A stretch of 64,000 bases of DNA from Pseudobacteroides sp. Its GTDB lineage: Bacteria; Bacillota; Clostridia; Acetivibrionales; DSM-2933. Both the position numbers and the translations under genes were made by a program. Shown piece by piece: positions 43,061-53,111 of this stretch. Each line of letters opens with the position of its first letter. Positions within the stretch are counted from its first letter, which is position 1. The DNA lies in contig NZ_DATCTU010000007.1 of the NCBI RefSeq assembly GCF_036567765.1, positions 163,438 to 227,437 on the forward strand, read 5' to 3'. The notes beneath the pieces were generated by a model. That model made no database searches. It worked only from the letters and a program-made list of their open reading frames with translations, and had not been told where the DNA came from.

Positions 43061-43341
43061 AAACCGCTGTCGGCATTATGGGGCTTTCACCGGATGAATT
43101 CTGGAAGCTGACCCCCTATGAGTTTAACCTTATGATTGAAGGTTTCCTTGCAAGGGAGGAGCGGAAGACTAATGACATTCTCTATCTTGCATGGCATGTG
43201 GAGGCTTTCGCAAGATCCAAGAGGCTGCCAAAGCTTCAGACCTTGCTTAAAAAACGGAAACCAAAATCTCAAAATCAAACATTAACAAAAGAACAGTTAA
43301 TATTTATTGCAAAGAAGAAAGGGCTTGCCGGACCATGGTAA
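43006..43341 (+). CDS. tail assembly chaperone, -1 frame extension (gpGT-like)
   Basis: The -1 frame after the slip codes D-W-D-W-D-R-L-L-K-T and then G-L-S-P-D-E-F-W-K-L-T-P-Y-E, the standard T-domain pattern that contacts the tape measure and tail tube. There is no good ribosome site before the internal ATG at 43078, and the frame stays open back to the slip site, which supports expression as a frameshift fusion of 96 + 111 residues. Confidence 0.8.
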   Translation, partial: REKADSGKGEDWDWDRLLKTAVGIMGLSPDEFWKLTPYEFNLMIEGFLAREERKTNDILYLAWHVEAFARSKRLPKLQTLLKKRKPKSQNQTLTKEQLIFIAKKKGLAGPW

Positions 43342-43374
43342 TGCCTTTTTTGCTGCCTGTGGGGAGGTGTGGGT

Positions 43375-46206
43375 ATGGCAGTCATACGAAATCTGGTAGT
43401 CAAGATAACGGCAGACATCGGTGCTTTGAAAAAAGGGCTCCAAGAGGCGCAGGATGCCATGGCGAATGTAAGCAGCCAGCTGTCGGGAGCAGGAAAGGTG
43501 ATGTCTGCTGCATTGACCGCACCTCTTGCAGGCATGGCGGCAGCTTCTTTGAAAGCCGGAGCCGATTTTGAAGCCGGGATGAGCAGTGTAAAAGCAGTAT
43601 CGGGCGCTACAGGCGAAGAAATGAAACAGCTTGAAGAACTGGCGCTCAAAATGGGAGCGGAAACCAAGTATTCAGCAAAGGAAGCCACATCGGGTATTGA
43701 AGAACTAATCAAAGCAGGTGTCAGTGTGAAGGATATCATGGGCGGAGGCTTGAAGGGAGCGCTGTCTCTTGCAGCGGCAGGAGAAATTGAGCTTGCCGAT
43801 GCAGCTGAAATAGCATCTACAGTATTAAACTCCTTCAAGGCTGATGGGCTGAATGTTGCACAGGCTGCCGACATCCTTGCCGGTGCGGCCAATGCATCTG
43901 CAACAAGCGTACAGGAGATGAAATTCAGTCTTTCCATGTGTTCTGCTGTAGCAAGTGCGGTTGGGTTGTCCTTCAAGGATACCAGCACGGCGCTTGCGGT
44001 ATTCGCCCAAAACGGGCTAAAGGGTTCTGATGCAGGCACATCATTAAAAACCATGCTGATGAACCTCCAGCCTTCCACTGACAAGCAGGTGGAGCTTTTC
44101 AAAAAGCTGGGGCTTACAACCGCTCAAGGTACAAGTGCTTTCTATAATGCTCAGGGTAAGCTGAAGAGCATGGCTGAAATTGCAGGCTTGCTGCAAAAAA
44201 GCATGAAAAACCTAACTGATGCGCAAAGGTTGCAGGCAATGGAGACGCTATTCGGCTCTGATGCTATCCGTGCAGCAAATATTTTATATAAGGAAGGTGC
44301 TGACGGCTTCAATAAAATGCAGTCGGAGATGGGAAAGGTAACCGCTGAAGAGGTGGCAGCCGAAAGGATGAACAACCTAAAAGGCTCCCTTGAACAGCTG
44401 AAGGGCTCCATTGAAACGCTGCAGATTGTATCCAGCAAGGCATTCCTTCCAATATTAAAGATGCTTGCAGACAAGGCTACCATTCTAGTCAATAAATATA
44501 TGGAGCTTAATCCTGAAGTACGCAAATGGGTAACAATCATACTGGCCGCAGTAGCAGCGGTCGGTCCCCTGCTTATGGTGCTGGGAGGACTTTCAACAGG
44601 GCTTTCGGTGCTGTCAGGAGTTTTTGCCGCCATTGCTTCCCCCATAGGGCTTGTTGTGGTGGCAATTGCAGGATTGGTGGCAGGGTTTGTGTGGCTGATG
44701 AAAACCAATGAGGGCTTCAGGAACTCTGTGCTTGCCATTTGGGAGCAAATACAGTCAAAGTTCAAGGAAGCGCTTGGCTTCATTCAGAGCAAGACCGCAG
44801 AGGTACTGCCGGGTATAAAGGCAAAATTCACCGAGGTGCTTGGCAACGTACTGGCATTTCTGCAGGATTTTGCGGCAAATGCAATAAAAGCCTTTCAAAT
44901 GTTTATCAACGGCTTTAAGGGAACAGGAGATCCCGGAGCCATGGCAAGCGGATGGGAGACGGCATTTTACCGTATAGGCTCTGTAGTAAGCACCATTTTT
45001 AACGGATTGGTATCGGTAATCCAGCCGGTCATGCAGACAATCTTTAAGATAGTAAGCGATGTGGTTACAGGCATATGGAACTTTTGGAACACCTACGGTC
45101 AGCAGATAATTGACACCGCGGTCAATATATTCAACGGCATCCTTGCCTTTATTCAGCCAATACTTGCACAGCTTTTTGCATCCTTTGCACAGTTCGCAGG
45201 CTATCTGACCCCGATTTGGGAGAGCATAAAGACCTTGATTTTCTCGCTATGGGGAGTAATACAACAGCTTTGGACGCTGCTTCAACCGGTGTTCATTGCC
45301 CTTGGAGCAGCTATTGCCGTAATACTCGGAATAGCAGTCGGTGTGCTGAATGGGATCATACAGGCGCTTGGTCCGTTCATACGAGCGGTGCTCGGCGCAG
45401 TGAATTTTATAGTCAACCTTATCGGGTTTGTCATCGCCATCATTAACGGTGACTGGGCTGGGGCATGGAATTTCCTTGTTGAAGCGGCAAAGGCGGCATG
45501 GAGCATGCTGTCAAACCTGTTTATGACCATAGTAAATCTGGTAAAGGGCTTTGTGGAAGGAATCATTTCATTCTTTAAGGGCTTATGGTATACCTTGGTC
45601 GGAGGCTCCATCGTGCCTGACCTTGTAAACGGTGTCCTTGGCTGCTTCTCCAATATGGTTTCAGGAGTCACCAATTTTGTAGGTAACCTAGTGGGAGCAG
45701 TGTCCGGTGCATTTGGCAAGATAGGGTCTGTAGTAGGTGATGTTGTAGGCAGTGCATGGAACTGGGGCAAAAACATGATGGGTAATCTGGTGGATGGAAT
45801 CAAATCCATGGCTGGAGGAGTCAAGGATGCTGTCAGTGGAGTGGCGGACAAAATCAAGAATTTCCTTGGCTTTGGCTCCCCAACTAAAGAAGGTCCGGGC
45901 TCAAACGCCGACACTTGGGCGCCAAATTTAATAAATATGCTGAAGGATGGCATCAAGGCGGGTGTTCCTGCTTTGGAGGCAAACCTTAACGCTGTTTTGA
46001 ACCCGCAGTTCAACCGGCCTGCGTTTGAAGGGGCGGGTGGGGGAGCAAACGGCAGCATGGTGGTTGACCACACAGGCACAATTACTGTGAAAGGTGTCAA
46101 TGACAAGGGCGAGCTGATGGGTGTGGTTGAAATAATTGCAGCGGATTTGGCGGCAAACAAGGACAGATATGGTAAAAATCCAAGCGCACACAAAGCCTTC
46201 AGGTAG
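43375..46206 (+). CDS. phage tail tape measure protein
   Basis: A 943-residue protein whose length sets the tail length. The TP901-type N-terminal core (about 75-370; F-E-A-G-M-S-S-V-K-A-V-S-G, then L-F-G-S-D-A-I-R-A) is followed by hydrophobic helices (about 385-450) and a long A/V/I-rich helical region to about 740. The G-F-G-S-P-T-K-E-G motif lies near 841. ATG 43375 follows GGGGAGGTG; GTG 43369 is too close. The size points to a siphovirus with a tail of roughly 140 nm, by the usual 1.5 angstrom-per-residue rule. Confidence 0.95.
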   Translation: MAVIRNLVVKITADIGALKKGLQEAQDAMANVSSQLSGAGKVMSAALTAPLAGMAAASLKAGADFEAGMSSVKAVSGATGEEMKQLEELALKMGAETKYSAKEATSGIEELIKAGVSVKDIMGGGLKGALSLAAAGEIELADAAEIASTVLNSFKADGLNVAQAADILAGAANASATSVQEMKFSLSMCSAVASAVGLSFKDTSTALAVFAQNGLKGSDAGTSLKTMLMNLQPSTDKQVELFKKLGLTTAQGTSAFYNAQGKLKSMAEIAGLLQKSMKNLTDAQRLQAMETLFGSDAIRAANILYKEGADGFNKMQSEMGKVTAEEVAAERMNNLKGSLEQLKGSIETLQIVSSKAFLPILKMLADKATILVNKYMELNPEVRKWVTIILAAVAAVGPLLMVLGGLSTGLSVLSGVFAAIASPIGLVVVAIAGLVAGFVWLMKTNEGFRNSVLAIWEQIQSKFKEALGFIQSKTAEVLPGIKAKFTEVLGNVLAFLQDFAANAIKAFQMFINGFKGTGDPGAMASGWETAFYRIGSVVSTIFNGLVSVIQPVMQTIFKIVSDVVTGIWNFWNTYGQQIIDTAVNIFNGILAFIQPILAQLFASFAQFAGYLTPIWESIKTLIFSLWGVIQQLWTLLQPVFIALGAAIAVILGIAVGVLNGIIQALGPFIRAVLGAVNFIVNLIGFVIAIINGDWAGAWNFLVEAAKAAWSMLSNLFMTIVNLVKGFVEGIISFFKGLWYTLVGGSIVPDLVNGVLGCFSNMVSGVTNFVGNLVGAVSGAFGKIGSVVGDVVGSAWNWGKNMMGNLVDGIKSMAGGVKDAVSGVADKIKNFLGFGSPTKEGPGSNADTWAPNLINMLKDGIKAGVPALEANLNAVLNPQFNRPAFEGAGGGANGSMVVDHTGTITVKGVNDKGELMGVVEIIAADLAANKDRYGKNPSAHKAFR

Positions 46207-46217
46207 GAGGTGAACCA

Positions 46218-46568
46218 ATGGCGGATGTTTGGGGAGCATTGGAGCTCAATATAACAGCATACAAGAGAGCCGGGGCCGAAAGATATTTTTCCGAAAAGGA
46301 GCTTCTGGCTCCTTATGATGCAAGGGATAAAAAGACACCCAATTCAGTGCTTATGGGAACAGGAAGAAAGAGAAAAACAAGAGAGGTGGAGGGTTTTTGC
46401 ACCCGGCTTGAGTATAGTCAACTGCTTATAGACTATCATAGCTCGGAGGCAAAGCCCCTGGCTTTTGATGACGGCTTTACCATGACGGCAAGGCTGTGGA
46501 AGCTGTCAGGCAAAGAGGAAAAGGGAAGCGATCTGGTCTGGTACCAGGCGACCTTTATTGAATCATAG
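46218..46568 (+). CDS. distal tail-associated protein, short form
   Basis: A 116-residue protein (W-G-A-L-E-L-N-I-T-A-Y, S-E-K-E-L-L-A-P, W-Y-Q-A-T-F-I-E-S). The same domain occurs as the C-terminal 113 residues of the next protein (W-G-S-L-R-L-N-I-T-E-Y, S-E-K-E-L-I-P, F-Y-E-I-T-F-L-E-V). It follows the tape measure, where distal tail (Dit-type) genes lie, so it probably forms part of the tail tip. AGGAGGTG precedes the ATG. Confidence 0.75.
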   Translation: MADVWGALELNITAYKRAGAERYFSEKELLAPYDARDKKTPNSVLMGTGRKRKTREVEGFCTRLEYSQLLIDYHSSEAKPLAFDDGFTMTARLWKLSGKEEKGSDLVWYQATFIES

Positions 46569-46587
46569 CGGGAGGGAGGCAAATCTA

Positions 46588-48012
46588 ATGGTATTGAACG
46601 GAACGGAGCAAAGAACTGATATCTGGACTGATGAACCATATACGCTTGCAAATGCAACCTGGTACGGTCACCGCAAGCTAGTCCATAACGGTGGATACTG
46701 GTTTGCCTGCTTTGACCGCTATGGGGATGATGACTGGCAGTACCAGACGGTTGTAATGAAAAGTGTGGACGGCGTTACTTGGGAGGATACCGGCTTTCCC
46801 TTCACACCGGGAGCAGGGGTAAGCTTTGCATACCCCAACATGGCAATGGACAGCGAAGGAAGGATTCACCTTGCCGCCAATGACAGTTCAAACAACAGGA
46901 TAAAGTATTGTGTTTATGAAAACGGAGCGTGGGGAACGATTGATACACTTCCGCAGCTTCCGGGAAACGGGTATGTGGATGCCGATATTATTGTGCTGGT
47001 TGACAGCGCAGGCAAGCCCCATGTTGTATTTGCCACAGGCGGCTCCAGTGGGAAGGTGTATTATTCAAACAAGGTATCGGGAGCATGGAGCAATTATGAG
47101 GCAGTACAGCCTTCGGTTCCAAGGTACTACCTGGACAGTGCTGCAATTGACAAGGACGATAATATGCATATCACCATGGTGAGCTTCAGTGATTTTCACA
47201 TCTATTACACAAAAGGAAAAAGCGGAGCGTGGCTGCCTTGGGAGATGGTTTTTGGAGGTAACGATGCAAACGGCTCTGACATTGGAGTGGACAGCACAGG
47301 CAAGCCATATATTGTCATCGCAAGGGGAAGCGAACTGTCACTGTTTACGAAATCTGCCTCATGGTCGGAGCAGCAGATAAGCAGTATGCCAGATAATATT
47401 CATCCTAATATCCACATATCGGCAAATGATAAGATATACATTGCCTGGGGGCAATCGCCGACACCCGGATTTGACAACCAGCAGGTTTTCCTCATGTCTA
47501 ATGAAGCCGGGGGATGGGAACAGTCAATAAATGTCTCCAACGATGATACTTTAAGCGGCTGGGCTTATCCGGTAGTGTGGGCGGATTCAACGGTATGCGG
47601 CGCAATGGCAATGAACTACGACTACACCCATATCTGCGGATGGTTTGCAGGAGGTGCGCCAGCGGAATATTCCGACAGGTGGGGGAGCCTCAGGTTGAAC
47701 ATCACCGAGTATAACCGTGACGAAATAGCGATGCTTGCCTCAGAAAAGGAGTTGATTCCGTTTACCGCCGTAACAGCGCCGCAGAGCAGGCTCCTTTCGG
47801 CAGGACGGCTCCGTGAAAGGAGAACTGTTTCTGGCTGGGCTTTAAAAGCAGACTTTGACAGCCTTGAAGCGGATTATGAGGCATTTGTGAAAAACAAAGC
47901 GGAGTTTCATGACGGTACGGTAATTAACCCTGCAATAATAGAGGAGCTTTCGGGTACAAGGCAGCAGGGGACGGAAATTGTTTTTTATGAAATAACCTTT
48001 TTGGAGGTGTAG
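46588..48012 (+). CDS. beta-propeller tail-tip protein with C-terminal distal-tail domain
   Basis: A 474-residue protein. Residues about 25-355 are repeating beta blades of sialidase-like type, with an Asp-box S-V-D-G-V-T-W near residue 57 and recurring D-S-x-G-K-P turns. Residues about 360-474 repeat the domain of the preceding gene. The propeller may bind cell-surface sugars, but no sialidase catalytic set is evident. The ATG at 46588 follows GGAGGGAGG; upstream in-frame ATG 46558 overlaps the previous gene. Confidence 0.8.
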   Translation: MVLNGTEQRTDIWTDEPYTLANATWYGHRKLVHNGGYWFACFDRYGDDDWQYQTVVMKSVDGVTWEDTGFPFTPGAGVSFAYPNMAMDSEGRIHLAANDSSNNRIKYCVYENGAWGTIDTLPQLPGNGYVDADIIVLVDSAGKPHVVFATGGSSGKVYYSNKVSGAWSNYEAVQPSVPRYYLDSAAIDKDDNMHITMVSFSDFHIYYTKGKSGAWLPWEMVFGGNDANGSDIGVDSTGKPYIVIARGSELSLFTKSASWSEQQISSMPDNIHPNIHISANDKIYIAWGQSPTPGFDNQQVFLMSNEAGGWEQSINVSNDDTLSGWAYPVVWADSTVCGAMAMNYDYTHICGWFAGGAPAEYSDRWGSLRLNITEYNRDEIAMLASEKELIPFTAVTAPQSRLLSAGRLRERRTVSGWALKADFDSLEADYEAFVKNKAEFHDGTVINPAIIEELSGTRQQGTEIVFYEITFLEV

Positions 48013-48016
48013 ACCT

Positions 48017-50476
48017 TTGAGAATAATGCCGGAAAATACAATGACACTTCTTAAGTCACGCTCCATGATCGGCAGCGATGCCCCGACAGGCAGGATTGAA
48101 TTTCCCGAAATAGCCATGTCAACCATTGACGGAGTTGATTCAGTGGGTGAAGGAAGTGCCGATTACAGATGGTTTCGGAATATTATAGAGCATAACGGCA
48201 GGATATACATAGCAGCCACCAACAATGACACATTCCCTAAAAACGGAGGGTTGTGGGAATGGGACGGAAATATTTCGCTTGCACAGGTTGTGTTTGCAAA
48301 TCCGTCCATGGTAACAGCGGACCTATGGATAGCAAGTGATGGTACAGGAATATATCTGTTAAGCTCAAACGGCTTGAGTGCTCATGATAACAAATTCTAT
48401 GTAAAAAGTGGAAGCTCATGGAGCGAAATCACAGAAACACCAACTTATCCTGATGGGAGCGGAGGCTCAGGCTCGCTTCCCTTGGTCGGGCTTGTATATG
48501 CCAACGGAGCCTTTTGGGCTTTGTCTAATATATACCACTATGGTGAAGAATGGGGAGGTTGTCTTTATACAAGCTCTGGTGGTGGATGGTCCAAGGTGTG
48601 CGGCACAACGGGAAACCAGACCTTTCCCGGCAGGCTCTGGTTCAATACAGAGGATGATTGCCTTTACGCTTTTGGAAGAAGTGATCCGGAGGATGCAGAC
48701 TCTTTGGTAACAATTGTAAGGTATGACACCAATGGAGGAAGCGGATGGGAGACTGTCGCTGAGGGGCTGGATGTGTTCAGGGACGGCAGGGGAGGGAATT
48801 CCACCTTTGCATGGCTGGATAGCGGGCTTCATGCAGTAGACGGAGATACCGGCGATGTTTACAAGGTAAATGAGGATGGCACGATATCAAAGGTTTCTGT
48901 AACACAAAACGGATATACTCCATTGGTTGAAGATACGGTTGTCCATAACAAGGTGCTTTATATTGCGCCTCAAGTTGGAGGAACCGGCTTAAATCTTGAC
49001 TATTATAACGGCTCAAGGCTGGTGCAGATGAACATACCCCAGCAGCAGAGCATTGCAATAAAGCACCTGTTTGTGTTCAGCGTAACAGGCAAGCTGTATG
49101 GAATCGGCCAGGCGGCACCGTCTTATACACCAAGGCTGATTGAGTTTGAGCTTTCAGAAGGAGCTGCAAAGCTCCAGGTTGAGCAGATAAGCGTACAAAG
49201 GGAGGAAGCCGCCGACAGCCAGAGGCTTACCTTTTCCCTGCCCAATATCAATCCGTCAGACCCGACCGATGCGGGATATTACACACCTTACCGTGGCGGG
49301 CATGAGTTTGACAAGGCATTGAATGAATGGTACTGCGTTATCATTCCGAGCCGCAGGGTGGTAGCAAAAATAGGATACGGTATAGACCTTGCCACAGTTT
49401 TTACAGGAGAAATAGATGATGTTACCATGTCCGCCCAGCCAAGGGATTACAATATCAGCGCTGACTGCAGGGATTTGGCCTGCTGGTTTATTGACAGGGA
49501 GATAAGCCTTGTCATACAGGGCAAAACAAAATACTACATTAAGTACCCTCTCCCTTCAGGTGTCAAAAAGTATTGGATTACGCCAGGAGGGTCCACAAAG
49601 CCGGATGTTGCCGATATTGTCAAAGACCTCTGCATGAGGGCAGGGTTTAAGGCGGCAGATGTAATTGTAGAGGCTACAGGAATAAAGCTTGATCCAACCT
49701 TTGAAAAGACCACCTACATGGATGCAATCAATGAAATGTGTACCGTTTCAGGCTTTGAGTTCTTTATTGACGAGGATGGCATAGCAAGGTTTTACTTCCC
49801 TACAGACAGGGAGCCTTCGGTTACAAACGAGCAGCATGCACTAAACGGAACGGCCTGGGTGTCATTGGAGCACAACCATCTGGTATCCGGCTCTGACAAA
49901 GTTACCTCTTCAAATGGAGCTGTAACCTACTCAAGGGATGTTGACTATGAAATAGACCTTGAAAACGGAAAAATACGGAGGCTTTCAGGCAGTAGTATTC
50001 CTGGCGGGTCAACAGTAAAGGCAAGCTATGTGTATGCAGGCTGGGTCTTCCGGGAGGGTGAGGATATATTCAGCCTTAAATTCGGAGTAAGCAGGAGAAA
50101 TATCTATGGAACCATAAGGGTGGCAGGAAAGAAAAAAGAGGGTGTTGCAACCTCTCCTTCTACCATGTGGGACACAAGCAAGGTCCATAAGAGCAAGGTT
50201 CTGTTTGCAGACAACCAGCACCTTGATTCGCAGGAGGAATGCAACGAATGTGCAGCGCGCTTGAAGCAGGACATGGTCAGGAGGTATACCTGTGCCGAAT
50301 TTGTGGCTGTAGGTAACCCGTGGCTTCAGGTAGGCGACAATATCATGGTTGTTGAATCCAGCACCACTATATCCGAGGTATACAAGATATTAAGCATCAG
50401 CTTTGACTTATCCACGGATGGATTCACGATGGAGCTTAAGACATTTCATGTTGGGTATACCCCGCTTACAACGTAG
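48017..50476 (+). CDS. tail protein: N-terminal beta-propeller fused to baseplate hub domain
   Basis: An 819-residue protein starting at TTG, seven bases after GGAGGTG. Residues about 45-375 form blade-like repeats (Y-A-N-G-A-F-W-A-L type). Residues about 390-819 look like a gp27/Gp44-type hub (F-T-G-E-I-D-D-V-T-M near 450, then D-I-V-K-D-L-C-M-R-A-G-F near 536), the part that joins tail tube and spike. Combining both in one chain is unusual. Probably forms the host-contact tip with the previous protein. Confidence 0.78.
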   Translation: MRIMPENTMTLLKSRSMIGSDAPTGRIEFPEIAMSTIDGVDSVGEGSADYRWFRNIIEHNGRIYIAATNNDTFPKNGGLWEWDGNISLAQVVFANPSMVTADLWIASDGTGIYLLSSNGLSAHDNKFYVKSGSSWSEITETPTYPDGSGGSGSLPLVGLVYANGAFWALSNIYHYGEEWGGCLYTSSGGGWSKVCGTTGNQTFPGRLWFNTEDDCLYAFGRSDPEDADSLVTIVRYDTNGGSGWETVAEGLDVFRDGRGGNSTFAWLDSGLHAVDGDTGDVYKVNEDGTISKVSVTQNGYTPLVEDTVVHNKVLYIAPQVGGTGLNLDYYNGSRLVQMNIPQQQSIAIKHLFVFSVTGKLYGIGQAAPSYTPRLIEFELSEGAAKLQVEQISVQREEAADSQRLTFSLPNINPSDPTDAGYYTPYRGGHEFDKALNEWYCVIIPSRRVVAKIGYGIDLATVFTGEIDDVTMSAQPRDYNISADCRDLACWFIDREISLVIQGKTKYYIKYPLPSGVKKYWITPGGSTKPDVADIVKDLCMRAGFKAADVIVEATGIKLDPTFEKTTYMDAINEMCTVSGFEFFIDEDGIARFYFPTDREPSVTNEQHALNGTAWVSLEHNHLVSGSDKVTSSNGAVTYSRDVDYEIDLENGKIRRLSGSSIPGGSTVKASYVYAGWVFREGEDIFSLKFGVSRRNIYGTIRVAGKKKEGVATSPSTMWDTSKVHKSKVLFADNQHLDSQEECNECAARLKQDMVRRYTCAEFVAVGNPWLQVGDNIMVVESSTTISEVYKILSISFDLSTDGFTMELKTFHVGYTPLTT

Positions 50477-50488
50477 GAGGTGATGGAA

Positions 50489-51601
50489 TTGGCAGGACAC
50501 AGGAATGCAGCGGGTGAGATTATTAAAATTATGGGGGCAAGAGACCAGAAAAGCACTGTGGCTGTCCCGGTAAGATCGGAGCAGGAGGAGCCGGAGGCAG
50601 GCTTTACTGACTTAACCTCCCATGTGTCCAATCCTGACGCCCACCATTCGCAATATCATCATGCCGGCCACGAGGATGGCGGAGCTGATACCATAGCCGT
50701 ATCCGACAGCATGATAGCTGAAAGGACAATTGATGACAGCAGTTCCCCAACAGGAAACACAGGGCTGTTGACTACACTTCTTGGCTGGCTTGCCGCTATG
50801 GTAAAGACGATTACTGGAAAGGGGAATTGGAGGACTGCTCCCGAGATTTCGCTCCAGGATGCTTCAGACCATATGAAGGAGAGCGGGGCTCACCTTCATT
50901 TAGGCTGCAGAGTGGCAGCTACAGCCAATATTAGCCTCTCAGGGTTGCAAACCATCGATGGCGTATCTTTATCTGCAGGAGACCGGGTGCTTGTGAAGAA
51001 CCAGACGGACCAGAAGGAAAACGGCGTATATATTGTATCTTCCGGTTCATGGGCAAGGGCGGATGATTTCAATGATAGCTCCGACTTTAAAGCCGGTGTT
51101 TTTGTTTATATATCTGAAGGTACAGTAAATAAAAAGAAGCTGTTCCATATGACAACGGCTGGAACGGTGGTAATCGGCAACACCAATATAGTGTTTGAAA
51201 ATATAGACCAGGGTGGCGGGGCAGGCTCGGGCGACATGACAAAATCGGTGTATGACCCTGACGAGGATGGTATTGTTGAGAATGCAGAGCATGCATTAGC
51301 CGCTGACAACGCAAGCCATGCCGATACCGCTGACCTTGCAGGCTCTGCAGATAACGCTTCAAATGCGGCCCTGCTTGAAGGGCATCCTGCATCATATTTT
51401 GCCGCTTCTGCAGACTTAAAGGTATATGCAGCCGACATTGACTTTTATGAGGATGGAGTGGTTATAACCTTTTCAGACTCATCAACTGCAAATTATTCCT
51501 GGGTAAAGGATGACCAGGGAAGAATCACAAGCCTTGTAAATACAACACCAAACCCTGACGAGACCACAAGCATCAGCTATAACTCAGGGAACAAACCATA
51601 A
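50489..51601 (+). CDS. tail fibre protein
   Basis: A 370-residue protein. The N-terminal part is polar with many His/Asp (D-A-H-H-S-Q-Y-H-H-A-G-H). The middle carries the tail-fibre motif L-S-G-L-Q-T-I-D-G-V-S-L-S-A-G-D-R-V-L-V-K-N. The later region is alanine/asparagine-rich (A-D-N-A-S-H-A-D-T-A). TTG 50489 is eight bases after GGAGG. Confidence 0.75.
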   Translation: MAGHRNAAGEIIKIMGARDQKSTVAVPVRSEQEEPEAGFTDLTSHVSNPDAHHSQYHHAGHEDGGADTIAVSDSMIAERTIDDSSSPTGNTGLLTTLLGWLAAMVKTITGKGNWRTAPEISLQDASDHMKESGAHLHLGCRVAATANISLSGLQTIDGVSLSAGDRVLVKNQTDQKENGVYIVSSGSWARADDFNDSSDFKAGVFVYISEGTVNKKKLFHMTTAGTVVIGNTNIVFENIDQGGGAGSGDMTKSVYDPDEDGIVENAEHALAADNASHADTADLAGSADNASNAALLEGHPASYFAASADLKVYAADIDFYEDGVVITFSDSSTANYSWVKDDQGRITSLVNTTPNPDETTSISYNSGNKP

Positions 51602-51615
51602 GGAGGGATGGACAG

Positions 51616-52788
51616 GTGGCTATAACCAAATATACACATACAGTTAACATAGATGTGGGGGTTTCTACAGTAGGAAAAATTATTGAATTTGGGAAGGATT
51701 TTCTTGACTGGCTTTATGCCAATATGCCCGGTGGGGAGACCATGACAAAAAATACGCAGACACCCAATGTAGATACAGTAAGCAGGGCTTGGAATGCAGT
51801 GACAGGAACCGCTCAGAATGGAGGTTCTGCAAATACCATCAAGCTTGCTTCGGGTGCTTCGTCAACAAACGGATTCTATGTCGGCCAGCAAATAACCCTG
51901 ACGGGAGGACCGGGTGCCGGTGATGTAAGGAATATAACAGCGTATGACGGTACTACCAAGATTGCCACAGTAGACACTAACTTCAGCGCAACACCCACCT
52001 CGTCAACCACCTACTCCATTAAGGAAACTTGGGTACCTGATTGGCTTAAAGCGGCATTCCCTGATGCAAGCAGCTACAGGTTTGTTACAGGTGTAATTAC
52101 TTTCACGCATGCAGAAAGCCAGTCTGATTGGGTTATTTGCACAACCTATGACGGCTCGACAACCAAGTATGGCGCTATTGTTGTTGGGATAAGGAATAAT
52201 GCAGCAAGCGGGCAGGTGGTTTACGGGGAGATAACAAGGTATCAGCCCGATACCATAGACAATGTATATTTGAATCACAATGAAACGATTATTTTACTTA
52301 TTGCAGACAAGAGCAACGGGTACAAAATTATTTCCAAGGATGCCAATCCCTCAGCGACCTCCGGCAACACCTATTATTATGGTGTGGTTAAGCTGGACTC
52401 GCCTGTTGAGGCAACCGATACCAACGCATGGTTTATGTTTGGACAGAATGATGCTACAAAAACTAGGTTTACCAGACAGTTCAACGGTGAAGCTCTCGGG
52501 CAGATATGCGAAATAACCTGTGACACTCTTATACCGGAAGGAACAAACTTTACTAAGAACTTCTACAATCAGAAGATTCCGCTGGCGAGGGTTTGGGCGG
52601 GAGTTGCTGACCTTGGAATGAGAGGGTATACCTCCAACCTTGTCATTGTGCCTCAATCCTTTATTGTCAGCAACCAGTACTATACCATCAACGGGGACAG
52701 CTATTACGGGCTGGGCACCTTCGACAACCATATCCAATTGCCTGGAGGTGGAGCGAATGTCGGTCAGCGTGTCCTTCTTAAAGCTTAG
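51616..52788 (+). CDS. tail fibre / receptor-binding-like protein
   Basis: A 390-residue, Thr/Ser-rich beta protein with no clear family. The first 40 residues (I-E-F-G-K-D-F-L-D-W-L-Y-A) look like an attachment region, followed by repeated T-x-G beta turns (I-T-L-T-G-G-P-G-A-G-D-V-R). Starts at GTG after AGGAGGGATG. It lies between fibre and lysis genes, so it is probably a distal fibre. Confidence 0.65.
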   Translation: MAITKYTHTVNIDVGVSTVGKIIEFGKDFLDWLYANMPGGETMTKNTQTPNVDTVSRAWNAVTGTAQNGGSANTIKLASGASSTNGFYVGQQITLTGGPGAGDVRNITAYDGTTKIATVDTNFSATPTSSTTYSIKETWVPDWLKAAFPDASSYRFVTGVITFTHAESQSDWVICTTYDGSTTKYGAIVVGIRNNAASGQVVYGEITRYQPDTIDNVYLNHNETIILLIADKSNGYKIISKDANPSATSGNTYYYGVVKLDSPVEATDTNAWFMFGQNDATKTRFTRQFNGEALGQICEITCDTLIPEGTNFTKNFYNQKIPLARVWAGVADLGMRGYTSNLVIVPQSFIVSNQYYTINGDSYYGLGTFDNHIQLPGGGANVGQRVLLKA

Positions 52789-52800
52789 GGGTGATGCATT

Positions 52801-53088
52801 GTGGCATATGATGTGAACCAGAGCAAGACAGCCCTTGAGACTGGTCCTGTTGATATTTATTTATGGTTTTTACAAAATACAGGTGCAATCCAGTGGGATG
52901 AGAATAATTTTTCCTACAGGGAATGGCTGAAGCAGTATGTTGATAACATACTATGCAATTGGACTGTTGGTGAGCAGTTTGCTCCTATGATGCCGCAGGT
53001 TGGTTCAGGCGGCGGTGATACAACCGGTGCTTACAATAACGGATTTAACAACGGGCTAATAATAGGACTCAGGATAAGGCGAAAGTAA
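52801..53088 (+). CDS. unknown phage protein (95 residues)
   Basis: No family recognised. The helical N-terminal part (L-E-T-G-P-V-D-I-Y-L-W-F-L) is followed by a Gly/Asn-rich tail (Y-N-N-G-F-N-N-G-L). GTG start after AGGGGTGATGCATT. It may be a fibre chaperone or baseplate accessory. Confidence 0.55.
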   Translation: MAYDVNQSKTALETGPVDIYLWFLQNTGAIQWDENNFSYREWLKQYVDNILCNWTVGEQFAPMMPQVGSGGGDTTGAYNNGFNNGLIIGLRIRRK

Positions 53089-53111
53089 CGTAAAGACGGG
53101 AGGGGATGAGG

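Noticed and set aside
43275..44102. Leftward 275-codon open frame
   Set aside because: Shadow of the tape measure gene; its composition is A/S/P-rich and not protein-like.
45282..46193. Leftward 303-codon open frame
   Set aside because: It is the complement of the tape measure gene, with biased P/T/S composition and no ribosome site.
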